DNA from: Siphonodentalium dalli
Taxonomy: Eukaryota > Mollusca > Scaphopoda > Gadilida > Siphonodentaliidae
Length of the DNA stretch: 64,000 bases
Direction: 5' to 3'
Assembly (NCBI GenBank): GCA_032622095.1
Contig: CP136067.1
Location: 48,895,899 to 48,959,898, forward strand
The notes beneath the pieces were generated by a model that was given only the letters and a program-made list of their open reading frames with translations, was not told the origin of the DNA and did no database searches. Positions within the stretch are counted from its first letter, which is position 1; each line of letters starts with the position of its first letter. The translations under genes were made by a program, and so were the position numbers. Shown piece by piece: positions 51,723 to 63,295 of the stretch.

Positions 51723-52991
51723 GGGGTCATCTCAAAACTAAAATCGGTAAAATGGCCAAAAACACAGATTTTTCCGATTGACAACGCAATATGGAAGTCA
51801 TTTCTACCGATAAAATACCGTTTACAACGTAGAAATGACGTTTTTGAACAACGCGTCAATCGGTTAAATCGGTACCGATTTTTCCGATTATGTCAATTTG
51901 TGACAGTCACAATCGGTACCGAATCTACCGATCAGAACGTTACCGGTACTCAAATATAACGTCGCTAATTGGCGGATCACCTGAGTAATTCACTATTGGT
52001 CTGGCAACACATGATTTAATTTGTTTATGTATTTGTTTTCGTTAATACCGGTACCATGTATTATATATATACTATAGGCACAGTTACTGGACATAAAGTC
52101 CAAAAATAAGGGTTTAATCAAGTTTATAAATCGGTATCCTAATATAATATACTCAAGTTATGCAGGCTTAACCAGGTGCCCGGACAAACATATCTCAAAT
52201 AAAAACACTAAACACAAAATACTGGGCATATGTCGCCTGTTTCCTATAAATAACATACTCAGCCACAACTCTGCAGCGATAAAATCGTTCCGGACGCCAA
52301 ATTAACAGAGCTTAAAACATTTTTCACCATTAGCGAGTAGCGACTCTTGACTCGTCGGTATCCATGTTTTCTTATACTCATTCAATCGGTAATTTGAAAG
52401 ACCGGTGTTCTGCAACAAATAGTATCTAAGAACACGTGCACTTTTTTCAGAAGACCGGTTCCATTTACACGATGCTTAGAAACAAAATTACCGATTGAAT
52501 AAGTATATGAAAACATACTGCAAATCGTCGGCTCACTGCACGTGCCAGGTACCTCGAATCTGTTTACTTTTTGACAAACACATGCTTTCGAGTGTCTGTT
52601 AGATTACTATTTATAATTGAAAACAAAAGGACAGAACGGCTTTTTGTCTTTGTAAAAAATAAGATATAAATAATAATTTTGTTTGATCTGCGTCGATTCA
52701 CCTTGATTAAGTTGATAAGGCTCCGAAAACGTCACATTGACTTCAAAAATGACAGAAAAAGTCGAACGTTAAACGTCTCAATCGGTACCGATTTCACCGA
52801 TTGTCTTACCGACTGTGGCGTTCCCTCTTTTGACGTCTTGTGCATTGATCTGTAGAATCGGTACCGATTTTTCCGTTCATGACGCTCTAAACGTAATTAC
52901 GCTATCCGACTTACCGATTTTTCCGATTCAAAAGGCTTGATTACAATTGGTAAATGTCAATCGGTACCGATTAGAGTTTTGAGATGACCCC
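51723..52991. mobile_element. Harbinger-like 1.27-kb element with subterminal palindromes
   Basis: 17-bp TIRs GGGGTCATCTCAAAACT, TTA on both sides (51720-51722 and 52992-52994). The perfect palindrome AATCGGTACCGATT occurs at 51867, 52780, 52856 and 52959, with many partial copies (TTTTTCCGATT). An inner inverted repeat pairs about 52363-52396 with 52483-52516. No transposase frame. TSD and TIR fit PIF/Harbinger. Confidence 0.78.
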
Positions 52992-53139
52992 TTAACTTTC
53001 TTTGATTTCCCATTGGTGCTCCTGGGTGCTCTATAGTGTATTGATATATGTGCAATAAACATGTTTTAGTAATGTCTAATGAGTCTGGGTGGCACGTAGC
53101 ATATAATAATTTAACCTATCTGATATAATACAATCACCT

Positions 53140-53210
53140 ACCTGGTGTAAAACAATATCACCTGTCTGGTGTAAAACAAAATCACCTATCTGGTGCTACC
53201 ACACATTTTG
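53140..53210. repeat. Short minisatellite
   Basis: About three copies of a 27-bp unit of the form ATCACCTATCTGGTGTAAAA. Confidence 0.75.
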
Positions 53211-53449
53211 GCACTAAAACTTTGACTATTAATTATGATTAAACGTGTGCGCCGTGTCAGTGACCGGTTATCCACTCAGGCATAGCTGCTATTCACAATA
53301 GCAATAAAGCCGCTTAATACGTTTTGTGACGAGAAGGAAATTGAATGCAACCTGGACACAATACAATGACTTCAGTTTAGCAATAAAATGTTCGATGGTT
53401 TATAAATATTAGAACTTCAGTTTGTCTTTAAATGTTCGATATAATATAA

Positions 53450-53592
53450 TGATTAGAGCATATCTTGTCGTTGACTACGCGAATGTAGTGGCCAGTGGGA
53501 ATGGTGTAGTTCACTCGCCTTCGGCTCATGAACTACACCCTTCCCACTGGCCACTACATTCGCGTAGTCAACTCCAAGCCATGCTCTATTCA
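53450..53592. mobile_element. Long hairpin / palindromic MITE (family K)
   Basis: Arms of 43-44 bp (53470-53513 and 53529-53572) with one mismatch, beginning GTTGACTACGCGAATGTAG. The loop itself contains GCCTTCGGC. Weaker pairing continues outward to AGAGCAT and ATGCTCT. Confidence 0.65.
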
Positions 53593-54022
53593 TATACTAA
53601 GCTTTAAAATAAATTGACTGCAGAGCTGTGGAAATATGATATTTAACAAAAACGATTAAAAATCCACTGCAGTCAAGAATATACTGCTAGAGACCAGTCC
53701 TGCTGTTCATTACTAGATTCACTGAATCTCAATGTAGGAGGTTTGGTCCTTGTTTTCTCTGTATGTTTGTGTTTTGCGTTCCACAAGGGGGTGGGTATCA
53801 AAACATGGCTGGAAAAAACTCTATGAAATGGAGAAAAAAATTGGGGTCGGGTGTGGGTGGGTCCAAAAAGTGGTCACCGGCAAAAAAGTACCATACGTGT
53901 CTTGAATTTTTTTTCGACCCCCCCCCCCCTCCCCCGGTTTAGATGAATTTTGGGAAGATTCGAAAACCAACAGATAAACATTTGGCCTAAGCCATAACAA
54001 GCATTCCCTAGGAACATCAACA
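53593..54022. other. 3' region of the lectin gene; low complexity
   Basis: Contains an imperfect inverted repeat (TTGACTGCAG...CTGCAGTCAAG, 53614-53680) and a C-rich tract at about 53920-53936. It probably holds the 3' UTR of the lectin gene; no clear poly(A) signal could be fixed. Confidence 0.4.
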
Positions 54023-57000
54023 TTATGACTCCCTGAATGTAACAGCGCCCGCCGAATCCTCACACGCGGAAGTTGATTGTGATTGGTCAGTCCTGTCATA
54101 CTTAGCACTGTACATGGCATTGTCGAAACCGATGTTTCTTGACGAAACAAACTGTCCTTTGACCTTCATTTTAGCCCCGATAGCTACACAGGTGACCACG
54201 ATTATCAGCAGGGCGACGCCTCCGACGACAGTAGCAAGAATCTTCCCGACTGACAGCCCAATGTTATTGTCTTCAGCTGCGAAAGAGGAAAAATAAACTA
54301 AAAAAGGAAAACAAATTTTCTAAAGAAACTAAAAAAACTTGTTAGTTTGATAAAAAAAATACTTTCTGGAGATGTTGATGCCTAAGCAGAATGAGGTCCC
54401 CAGAAGGTGAATTTAGCAATGCCAGTCCACTGTGGGGTAGCATCACTAAATTCACCCTCTGGGGACCTCATTCTGCAAATGTCCAGCACCATATTTTCAG
54501 GGCTGTATCCAGATCTCCAGTGCAAACAAAATCTAACTTAACCCTTCCATGAAATTTGGTGAAAACCCTGTGCCAATGCATTCCTTATATATGCGAGTCT
54601 CCCATAGGGAGCCTCAGATATATAAGAGAATACATTAGCCTAACACTATTTACCTTGACCATTCCCTATGGGAGACTCACATATATAAGATACTGCACTG
54701 GCACAGGATCCTTAATGCTGCACCAGCGCAGCTCCCATCATGAAAGTGTTAAAGAGCCTCAAATGAAATATCATCAAAAGCTTGTTTAGGATCAGGGAAC
54801 CTGCATGACTAGAACCATATATTTACCATGAGAATAGGCAACTTGAAATTATTTGCTGCAATATGTCATTTTTTAGAAGCAAAACTATTTTTTTTAGATT
54901 CACTCACCATACCACCACTATTATCTAATGAAGAATACCACATTCGATGATAATTATGATAATTTAGTCCGAGCACATGTTTGCAGTACATGAATCAGGA
55001 AACAAGAAATTTTGGTGAAAGTCTCATTTTCAAGGTAAATTTCTTGTTTTGTGTTATACATTTGACACCTACAACACCTACAAATTTTGCTGTTGGGGTC
55101 CCGCCCCCAACTCTTAAATCATTTTTCGAAACTCTAAAAAAAAATCACAACATAGATTATGATCATATATATGGGGCACTGGATATTTCCTTATTAATTT
55201 TATTTGGACTAGCAATGGCTGAAGTTGCTCTGCATTTAATATTGTCTTGGCATTAACCCTTTCATGACGGGAGCTGTGCTGGCGCAGCATTAAAGATCCT
55301 GTGCCATGCATTATCTTATATATGTGAGTCTCCCATAGGGAGCTTATATACAAGGTAAATATTGTTAGGCCATGTATTCTCTTATATTTGCGAGGCTCCC
55401 TATATATATACGAGAATACATTGGCACAGGGTTTTCGCAAAATTTCAGGAAGCACTTGGCATGGAAGTGTTAAAAACAAAATAAAAATTACCAGTAACAC
55501 TTTGTGCAAATTTTCTGCCGAGTAAAATTTTGACACATTAAAGCTCAAAGTTGCTAAATTAATTGCAGCAATTTTACTTTTAATAGCACAGCAATTTGAA
55601 CAATGTTCGGGAAGAATACTTCCTATTAATCAAAAGTGCACAATTATATATAACTAGCTAAAGCAATAAGACTCATGCAAAGAAATGAAACTAACAAGTC
55701 TCCATGTCACTTCATACATTCGCGCATTTATTTTTGCCTTCTGCGTAATCAGATGCCAGCTGAATTTTGATTGGTTGAATAGTGTGAAGGAAAAAAAAGT
55801 TCAGCCAAAGGCCATACAAACAACTCTATGCGGTTAACACACAAGTACAACGACTTGACAGTTCGACTGTTTTTATAGCTATGAGTTCGCACAAGGCCTA
55901 ATTAAACAATAGTCAACCCATTCCAAATGTGTGAAGGGGTGACATTTAGCAAAAGGCTATACAAACATATACTGACATATAATGACGTATACCGGTCCCT
56001 CACAACTATGCGTGAACTGTGCGACAGTTTTGTTGTTGTTGTTGTTGTTGTCGTGATGTCTTCTCAATTAATGAACAATGGTTTAACTCGTTGGACAAAA
56101 ATAACACATTTTATATATAACTTGATGTCATAATATCAGTTCGATCATGGCTACGAAACAGTGATGAAATCGAATAGATCTATCGTTAGCGGACATATAC
56201 ACAGTTCGGAAATTATTAGCGACATTACGACATTATTAGCGACATTACGAAGAAGTTAGGGTTTTCACAACCCCAGGTATCACACATCTAACAGAAAAAA
56301 AGATGAAATCACGCAGAAATTTGAAACCAGCTGCACCCACCCACAACGGGAGCTACAGCCGTCCATCCAGCATTTGAAGCAATAGGCCCGATGTAGAACA
56401 AGCCCTCATCACATTGTATCAACGCCAAACATAGAGCCATACCCCCTAAGTTCATTGGTTTATAATGGTATGTATATCATTATCCATGTTTTTATTATTC
56501 ATTCAATAAAGAATCGAGAAAAACATAACACTCAACTCCTCTGCCAGTCAATGCTACCCACAAACGAAACTAGGATTGGCCTGGGAAATTACACTGCTAA
56601 AAATAGCACAACATAACACGTGCAATTCGTGGAAATTCCAATTTAACAAACTAAATATTATATAATATGTTTTGTATTAACTTAACTTTATCGCATCTGA
56701 TCGCTGATATATATTGAATAAAATGTGTAGATTTGAAATAAAAGTCGCCGACGAATTAATCATGATAACGCTGCGCTTCCGATATCTATCTAACAATGAT
56801 TTCATACTTATATTGCGAAAATGAAAGCATAGTTTACGACAAAACCACCGGTTTTACGGTACCGGTACTTTCAGAATCCGACGATGCCGTAAACCCCCTG
56901 ATTTGCGTCCGCATTAAAATATGTGTCTGGTATAGAAAGACAAATTGAAACTGTAGAAATTAACTCTACGTGGCATACGGAAAGAATACTATAAATCGGG

Positions 57001-60000
57001 GTTGTGGAAAATTTATTGTCGTCCTTGGCTGTATTCTTTTATTCATAATAGTTCGCACAATTAAATGGTGACGGTTGACCCAAAATGAAGACAAGTTACA
57101 TAATCACACACAAAAACGTTTTTCGAAATCAAAATTTGCATTGTTTACGGTACCATTGCAGATCTCTTAATGCGACGATGTAACAATTGTTGCACGAGAT
57201 ATTGGGGGGGGCTTCAACCTGCACTGTAACATTTACTGTAAACCCACGGATTTGCGGCCACATCAAAACGTAGGAAATGATTGTGTAGGCCTATCCTATT
57301 ATATAAATCGGGTCTGGGAATCATTTATTTGGGATATTAACCAAATCGGAGATTTCAGACGATCGGAGAAATTTAATAATACACAGAACTCCGATCAAAT
57401 CGGAATTGTTTTCATATCGGAGAAAACTCCGATTAAATCATTGGAATTCTTATGAGAAAAACTCTGATCTGAGAAATTTCAGCACGGACACCGACATCTT
57501 CCCGTTCGCGACACATCGGTATAATACTGCGACCATGGAGTATTTATTGAACACAAACTGTCCTGCCAATCATATCGACTCAACAGCAATATTGACGGAA
57601 ATAATGCTGCGATCTTGACGAAAACAAACACTGCGAAAATATGTCGAAACAAAACAGCGAACATTTGAGCAAAACTGAGAAACAAAACTGCGATAATTGC
57701 GAAAACATCGAACCAAGACGGCGAAAATGATGAAAAATTAACCAAAACGTACAACGTTACAGCGTGCGATAATGACGAAAAAACTACATCAATGACGCCA
57801 CATTTTTTGCAGTTTTATCGCATTTTTTTCGCATAGGTGAAAGAGGTTTTGAGATGCTCCCTTATGTATACTGAAGAATGTTATTTTGTTATTGAAAAAT
57901 GAACATAATAATTATCGGCACGAGTATACTTTTTAATAGATTATCTTCAGTAAGTTTCAAAATCCTTTAGGTGACTGCTACTGTAAGTACTTACAGACTT
58001 TAGACACTACTGGTCCTGAATCATCTGTATGATCTCCTGGGACTGGGAGACCTGAAAGGGTAAGGATAATTTTAGAATACTTCAAACAGGGTACATCATG
58101 ACAATACCACCAGATAACTGTAATGCATTCTACAGAAGCGTCAAGATGACCACGTTACGATGACACATTCCATTGTCTGCGTTAAACTGTTCTCCTTAAA
58201 GTAATGTTTATAAGACTATGTTGTGTTAGTTCCTTATGTTTGCGCATTATGTTGGATTCCATGAACTGTTTACACACATCCATTGTATTACTATTATTAT
58301 TGTAATTTGAATACTGACAATAACATTAAGGTGTTTAGATGACTGTTATGGTATATCCATTAACCCTTTACCCAACAAACCGGCCAAAACCGGCCAAATA
58401 AAGCTTCAACAGCCTAAAATATATTCGGTCTGTCTCAATAGAACCATACAAATATGGATATCATTGGAACCGGCTCATTGACCACATTGTGATGGTTACA
58501 GTTATGCCCTGTGCCAATGCATTCTCTTATATATGCGAGTCGACCATAGGTCGCCTCGCATATATAAGAGAATGCATTGGCCTAAAACAAATCTTTTTTT
58601 AACACTTTTTATAATTTTTTCTTACATTCTTTAACAATTTTATAATTTTTAATGTGTTAAGCCAATGCATTCTCTTATATATGCGAGGCGACCTATGGTC
58701 GACTCGCATATATAAGAGAATGCATTGGCACAGGGCCCTTCTGTTGGGTAAAGGGTTAAAGTAATGTTTAGACAACTGCATTATGTTGGTCTGTTATGTT
58801 GGAATGTTGCATTGGATACATTGAACTGTTTACACACATCCGTGCATAAAGGCCCTTCCACATGACGTTGCAGCACATTTTTCTGTGCCAACTGCATTTT
58901 CTATGGTGACGGTGTTTTCTGCCATTACTATTATGTTTCCGTTGATATCATGGTTTCATTGTTATTCGCGGATTTTTGTTTAAAATGACTGCATGGTGAA
59001 GCAATGCACAATCACAGTCCATAACTGACCTCGACTGAAAACTACTGTGCTTCCAGTGACTTTGTTCTGTACCATCACTGCAAATGGCGGAATTTACCGG
59101 AAAACCACAGACAAAAACGCGCGGCACTGCCAGATTAGGACACCGATCAGAGCTGTTAAGTTCCATGGATTGTCCGTGAGACTCACGGATTTCCACGGCA
59201 ATTCCGCAAACACGGATAACCCCCAATTTCTCACGGATTCGTCAAAACCCCACATTGAAAATCCCAAAACAAAGTTTTTTTTATTTTTTAAATTCGTGCA
59301 TTTGCGGGAATTCCCCAAATGACAGTGACTTCCTTATTTCCGGTACCGTAAATACCCACACATTAACATTCACAGAATGTATCGTCGGTAACTTTTGATT
59401 GAAGACTCAATTTGTGGTGAACTGTGACTGATATTAATTGATTTTCACACTCTGGTGAAGCCACACGTATGGAGGGTGTTGTTTTAGTAAACAATACGTA
59501 TAATCACAAGTGTGCAAAGTTCTGTATTGTTAGGCCTCATTGATGAACATTTCTTAGTAACGGATTAGTGGCATGCATTGCAAACGAAATAAAACAATAA
59601 GTTTAATCACAAGTGTGCAGCTGTATTGTGAGGCCTCATTGATGAACATAAGTAATGGATACTTTATGATTTAAGTTCACTGATAGTGGTATGCATTGAG
59701 AACGGAATGTGTCTTTTATTTTGCGGGTAAAATTTTAAGACGGGTCATTTTGTACTTTCGGTTTCACGCATACATGTCCGGTTGTAACCTGTGTAACTCC
59801 AATTCGTTTTGACTAACTTTAAACAAAGTTTCTGCTTCTTAAAATTTGTTAATAAATGGTGGAATGTGTGCATTTCTTTTGTGGGTTAAACCGTAAGACG
59901 AGTCCATTTTGTCGTTTATTACGATGTTGTACTTTCGGTTTCGCTCATATCCGGCTGTTTCCGGTGGAATTCTGAGTATTTTTACGAAGTGTGATCAGCT

Positions 60001-62981
60001 TCTTTCTTTTTAATAAATGGTGGTATCTCCCACACAGAGCAGCTCTATTACAATTACCAACAGGACATTCATTGCCATTTTATTTAGGTCTATATATTTA
60101 TAAAATTGAAACTCATAAAAATTATGCAATCTTCATCATAAAAATTATTTTTGGAACATGAACATATTTGGGCATACCTCCCGCAAAAATCTCACGGATT
60201 GACATTTTCAAAACTTAACAGGTCTGACACCGATGTAATCCGCATCGCAAGCACCCACTGCATACAGTGTGTTCTAAGTCTGCATATCGCGCATAATGCC
60301 ATGTTGCAAATGCCACATTGCAAGGGCAGTGCTTCTGATTGCAGACGTTGATAAGTTCAATATTGGACATTGCAAATCAATCTATCTGTTATAAATTATT
60401 TCTAAGATATTGTCAAATCCCAACAACTAAATCTGTATTGACAAAAAAAACAAGTCAAATTTCCTTTGCTTCGCAGACAGCCGCCATCATGTATTGCCAC
60501 TTGTGGTTAATTACCATATAAGGTATGCATTTCGGCTTGTGTTGCATTGAAAATAGAATGTCTTCATTGTCTGTGTTAAGGTCCTTCCATATGCCGTTTG
60601 CGGATTCGACTAATTTATTAGAACACACTACATGGTGGCAATGAGTGCTTGCAGATGACTTGTGATACAGCCGAATCTCAAAATCTACCGAATACGCTGC
60701 CACAGAATTACCTCACTGATGTAAACTGGTGGATCTGCCCGCATTGCGCAATTGGTTTTTTGTAAAAGTCATATTACAAGTTAACTCTTTCTATACTGAA
60801 TGTATTCTCCCATTCAGTTATAAAAGTCTACATGGGATTGTTCTATTATTTATTTGGAGGGATGTTCAGGAGATAAAAGCACACGACAGACAAACGAAAA
60901 CATAATAACAAATGCAAAAGGATTTCTATTAATTTGTGGGAAATGATCAGATAATGAGTTCAATAAACAACCAAACATTTCCTTAGGGAACTACTCGTCC
61001 ATGAGTATTCACAGTAATGACCTTAATCGACTCCTGAACCACAGCAGAATTATGGGTCACTTTTCAGGATTTAGTCGGAAATATGGCTTGTTGCCATTCA
61101 TCGGAAAGCTCTCTGAGAGCTTTCCGATGAATGGCAACAAGCCATATTTCCGACTAAATCCTGAAAAATTACCCATAATTATGTTGTGGTTAAGGAGTCG
61201 ATTAATTAGGGCATTACTATAGTATAGAAAGGATTTAATTACAAACCTTTTTTGCAAATAAGTGGACTGTGTTTTTCTTTGCAGTCAGCCAGTTCCCACA
61301 CACCAGCTCTTGTCAGGAGGCAGCTTATATTCCTGATTGAGTTGTTGGTTGAGGTTAGGTTGATAGCGTTACTGTATGATATAGGACTGCCATCTTGCCA
61401 TAACAAATAGCTATCCTAATATAAAAGAAATGAAGATTAAAAGTTTTTAAGAAGACCATTTGATAACACATGCCCAATGCTGGGTTGTCATAATTCGCTA
61501 ATTGGTAATCAATCAATCAAGCTTTCTTTGTCAATATGTAGAATGACCGAAGCAAAGTTCACAAACATGACCATGTGTCATTAAAATGGATGTAATCAAC
61601 ATTTTACAGTCCAGACACAACAACACTGAAGTATATCTAAAATAATTCCAATCATACCCACAATATACTTAACCCTTTCATGTCGGGCGCTGCGCTGGCA
61701 CAACATTAAAGACCCTTTGTCAATGCATTCTCTTATATATCAGAGACAACATTAGGTCGCCTCGCATATATAAGAGAATGCATTGACCTAACAATTTTTT
61801 ATAATTTTTTCTTACATTCTATAACAATTTTTATAATTTTTTCTTACCATACTGACCCGCGTTTAGGCCCAGGGGGCCTTTGTTTTATTTGAGCTCAAAA
61901 ATCCAAGTGGGCTTAAACTCGGATATGGCCCTTTGCAAACCAAAAATCCTAAGAAATCGTGACAGTAAAACTGATGAAATAGATGAAAGCCGATCTATAT
62001 TCTTGAACAATTTTTTCTTACATTCTTTAACAATTTTATCATTTTTTATCATTATTTCTTACATTCTTTTTCAATTTTTATCATTTTTTTCACAACATTC
62101 TTTAAAAAAAATATAAAATTTGTTAGGCCAATGCATTCTCTTACATGTATATATATGCTAGGCGACCTATGGTATAAGAGAATACATTGGCACAGGGTTT
62201 TCGCAAAATATCAGGAAGAAGTGGTTATGAGATAAATCTTGTTTCGATTAACCCTTTGAGTGCCAGGTCGATTTTTTTATCAACCCATATACCCTGTGCC
62301 AATGCATTCTCTTATATATGCGAGTTGACCATAGGTCGCCTCGCATATATAAGAGAATGCATTGGCCTGACAATTTTTTTTTTTGTTTTTTTTTTTTACA
62401 ATCTTTTACAATTTTAATAATTTATTCTTATATTCTTTAACATACTTACTTTGTAGGTTTAGGGCCGATGAGATCGGCCCCTGGCACTCAAAGGGTTAAG
62501 TTTATGCAGTTTTAACTGAAAAGTTTTAAAACAAATTCCATAATGCGTATTATAGTAAATTTTTCTTAGATTTCACATTTTAGTCATGATCTCCAAATAC
62601 ATCTTTTTTTAACACTTTACCCAACAGAAGGGCCCTGTGCCAATGCATTCTCTTATATATGCGAAGATATTTTAGGCTATTGAAGCTTTATTTGGCCGGT
62701 TTTGGCCGGTTTGTTGGGTAAAGGGTTAACACTTACCCGAGTTATTTTTAGTCCAAGCCAGAAAGCTTCATCTTGTGGTTCCGATATCGAATCAATGAAT
62801 CCTTGTTCGTATATGTCACTTACTGACGCCAGATCAGCATCGAAACTCTCTATACATTTCAACTGTGACATGTCCCATGTGAGAGGTTCTCCAGCAACCA
62901 TAGTGAAGCAATTACCACCATACTCTAAAGAATGCTTCGTCATACACGAGGAAATCTTCTTCACAGGTTTAATGTCTGGAT
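54023..62981 (-). CDS. C-type lectin domain type I membrane receptor (3' part of gene)
   Basis: Cell-surface or endocytic receptor by architecture. Exons with in-phase GT-AG borders: 62981-62737, 61415-61247, 58051-57995 and 54276-54023 (stop TAA); 241 codons visible. The first two exons make one C-type lectin domain: SSCMTK, EYGGNCFTM, TWDMSQLKC, AFWLGLKITR, then LLWQDGSPISYSN, ISCLL, GVWELADC and SPLICKK, with six cysteines in long-form spacing. The EPN or QPD and WND calcium/sugar motifs are absent, so classical mannose or galactose binding is doubtful. NLT, NNS and NIS are N-glycosylation sequons. A Ser/Asp/Pro linker follows, then a helix (ILATVVGGVALLIIVVTCVA), a basic stop-transfer and a tail with FDNAMY, an FxNxxY endocytosis motif. 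Phase 1 at the first exon means upstream exons exist; signal peptide not found. A candidate exon near 63177-63245 is unproven. Confidence 0.88.
54386..54476. mobile_element. Short palindromic MITE, family H, copy 2
   Basis: Arms GCAGAATGAGGTCCCCAGA (54386 on) and its inverse ending at 54476, about 39 bp each with a few mismatches. In the last intron of the lectin gene. Confidence 0.7.
54542..54748. mobile_element. TTAA-flanked MITE, family F, copy 1
   Basis: TTAA at 54538-54541 and 54749-54752; ends CCCTTCCATGA and TCATGAAAG. One cassette hairpin whose centre reads CTCCC-ATA-GGGAG, plus an inverted half hairpin. Confidence 0.75.
55257..55469. mobile_element. TTAA-flanked MITE, family F, copy 2 (inverted)
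   Basis: TTAA at 55253-55256 and 55470-55473; starts CCCTTTCATGACGGGAGCTG. Opposite orientation to the copy at 54542, as the GCTGGCGCAGCATTAA flank shows. Hairpins are more decayed. Confidence 0.75.
55474..57844. other. Intron sequence with diverged repeats
   Basis: Part of the last lectin intron. It holds a GTT run (about 56030-56051), a diverged duplication (GTAAACCC...GATTTGCG at about 56890 and 57238, offset near 347), clustered ATCGGAG/CTCCGAT words at 57346-57440, and many GCGAAAA words at 57600-57790. No exon seen. Confidence 0.5.
57845..57861. mobile_element. Solo right end of a Harbinger-like element
   Basis: GGTTTTGAGATGCTCCC followed by TTA resembles the inverted 17-bp TIR of the element at 51723 (AGTTTTGAGATGACCCC). 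The ATCGGAG and CGAAAA clusters to its left may be the rest of the element, but no left end was found. Confidence 0.45.
58364..58755. mobile_element. TTAA-flanked MITE, family A (inverted)
   Basis: TTAA at 58360-58363 and 58756-58759; ends CCCTTTACCCAACA and TGTTGGGTAAAGGG. Hairpins at 58513-58581 and 58661-58729, each 69 bp. Opposite orientation to the copy at 38161. In a lectin intron. Confidence 0.88.
58760..60780. other. Intron sequence with local tandem duplications
   Basis: CACAAGTGTGCA...GATGAACAT recurs about 104 bp apart (59504 and 59608). CTTTCGGTTTC...CATGTCCGG-like sequence and TTAATAAATGGTGG recur about 160 bp apart (59722-60020). No exon seen. Confidence 0.5.
60785..61234. mobile_element. 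TTAA-flanked element, family B, with a 107-bp perfect palindrome
   Basis: TTAA at 60781-60784 and 61235-61238; ends CTCTTTCTATACT and AGTATAGAAAGGAT. It contains a perfect palindrome at 61061-61167 (53-bp arms, centre 61114) inside a longer imperfect one (about 61012-61220). Its right TTAA lies 7 bp from a lectin splice donor. Confidence 0.75.
61673..62232. mobile_element. TTAA element, family F, copy 3, decayed
   Basis: Starts after TTAA (61669-61672) with CCCTTTCATGTCGGGCGCTG. One cassette hairpin near 61720-61790, repeated ACATTCTTTAACAATTTT linkers, an inserted unrelated piece near 61850-61990, and a right part CACAGGGTTTTCGC as in the copy at 55257. The right end is blurred. Confidence 0.6.
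62252..62495. mobile_element. TTAA-flanked MITE, family G
   Basis: TTAA at 62248-62251 and 62496-62499; 15-bp TIR CCCTTTGAGTGCCAG / CTGGCACTCAAAGGG. Contains one full cassette hairpin and the AT-rich linker but not the second hairpin. Confidence 0.82.
62613..62725. mobile_element. TTAA-flanked MITE, family A, internally deleted
   Basis: TTAA at 62609-62612 and 62726-62729. Only the outer parts of family A remain, joined in the middle of the first hairpin arm (GCGAAGATATTTTAGG). Right end 8 bp from the lectin splice donor at 62736. Confidence 0.8.
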
Positions 62982-63048
62982 CTGTGTGAATATTAGCCAG
63001 GTTTAGATTAGAGAATGTCAAAATTTGTCTGGCAAGCAAGTCTGGATT

Positions 63049-63066
63049 TAACCCTTTGACAGGTAG
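63049..63066. mobile_element. Solo TTAA-CCCTTT terminus
   Basis: TTAACCCTTTGACAGG resembles the ends of the other TTAA elements. No matching AAAGGGTTAA end was found nearby, so this may be a remnant or chance. Confidence 0.35.
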
Positions 63067-63295
63067 AACAACATACTTGTGCATACATAACGTTACAAAA
63101 TCAGCCTACTAATTGAAGAGCATCTGTAGATATGTGAAGACCGTGGTTTATTTAAGAAATGGATTTTAATCGGCTTACGTTCCATAGAGTATGGATGCAA
63201 TTTGGTCTGACAAAAGCGTTCCACACATAAACATGTCAGACCAACTTGCATTTGTACTTATATTTTCGCTGAATCCAAGTCAACTGGCAGATTAA

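Noticed and set aside
53821-54150. 109-codon minus ORF overlapping the last lectin exon
   Set aside because: It is in a different frame from the transmembrane/tail frame and crosses a C-rich low-complexity tract; the spliced lectin frame explains the exon.
63177-63245. Candidate upstream exon of the lectin gene (TCTATGGAAC|GTAAGCC donor)
   Set aside because: A phase-1 reading exists and is compatible with the exon at 62981, but the acceptor is weak and the peptide lacks a signal sequence or CTLD features. Kept only as a possibility.
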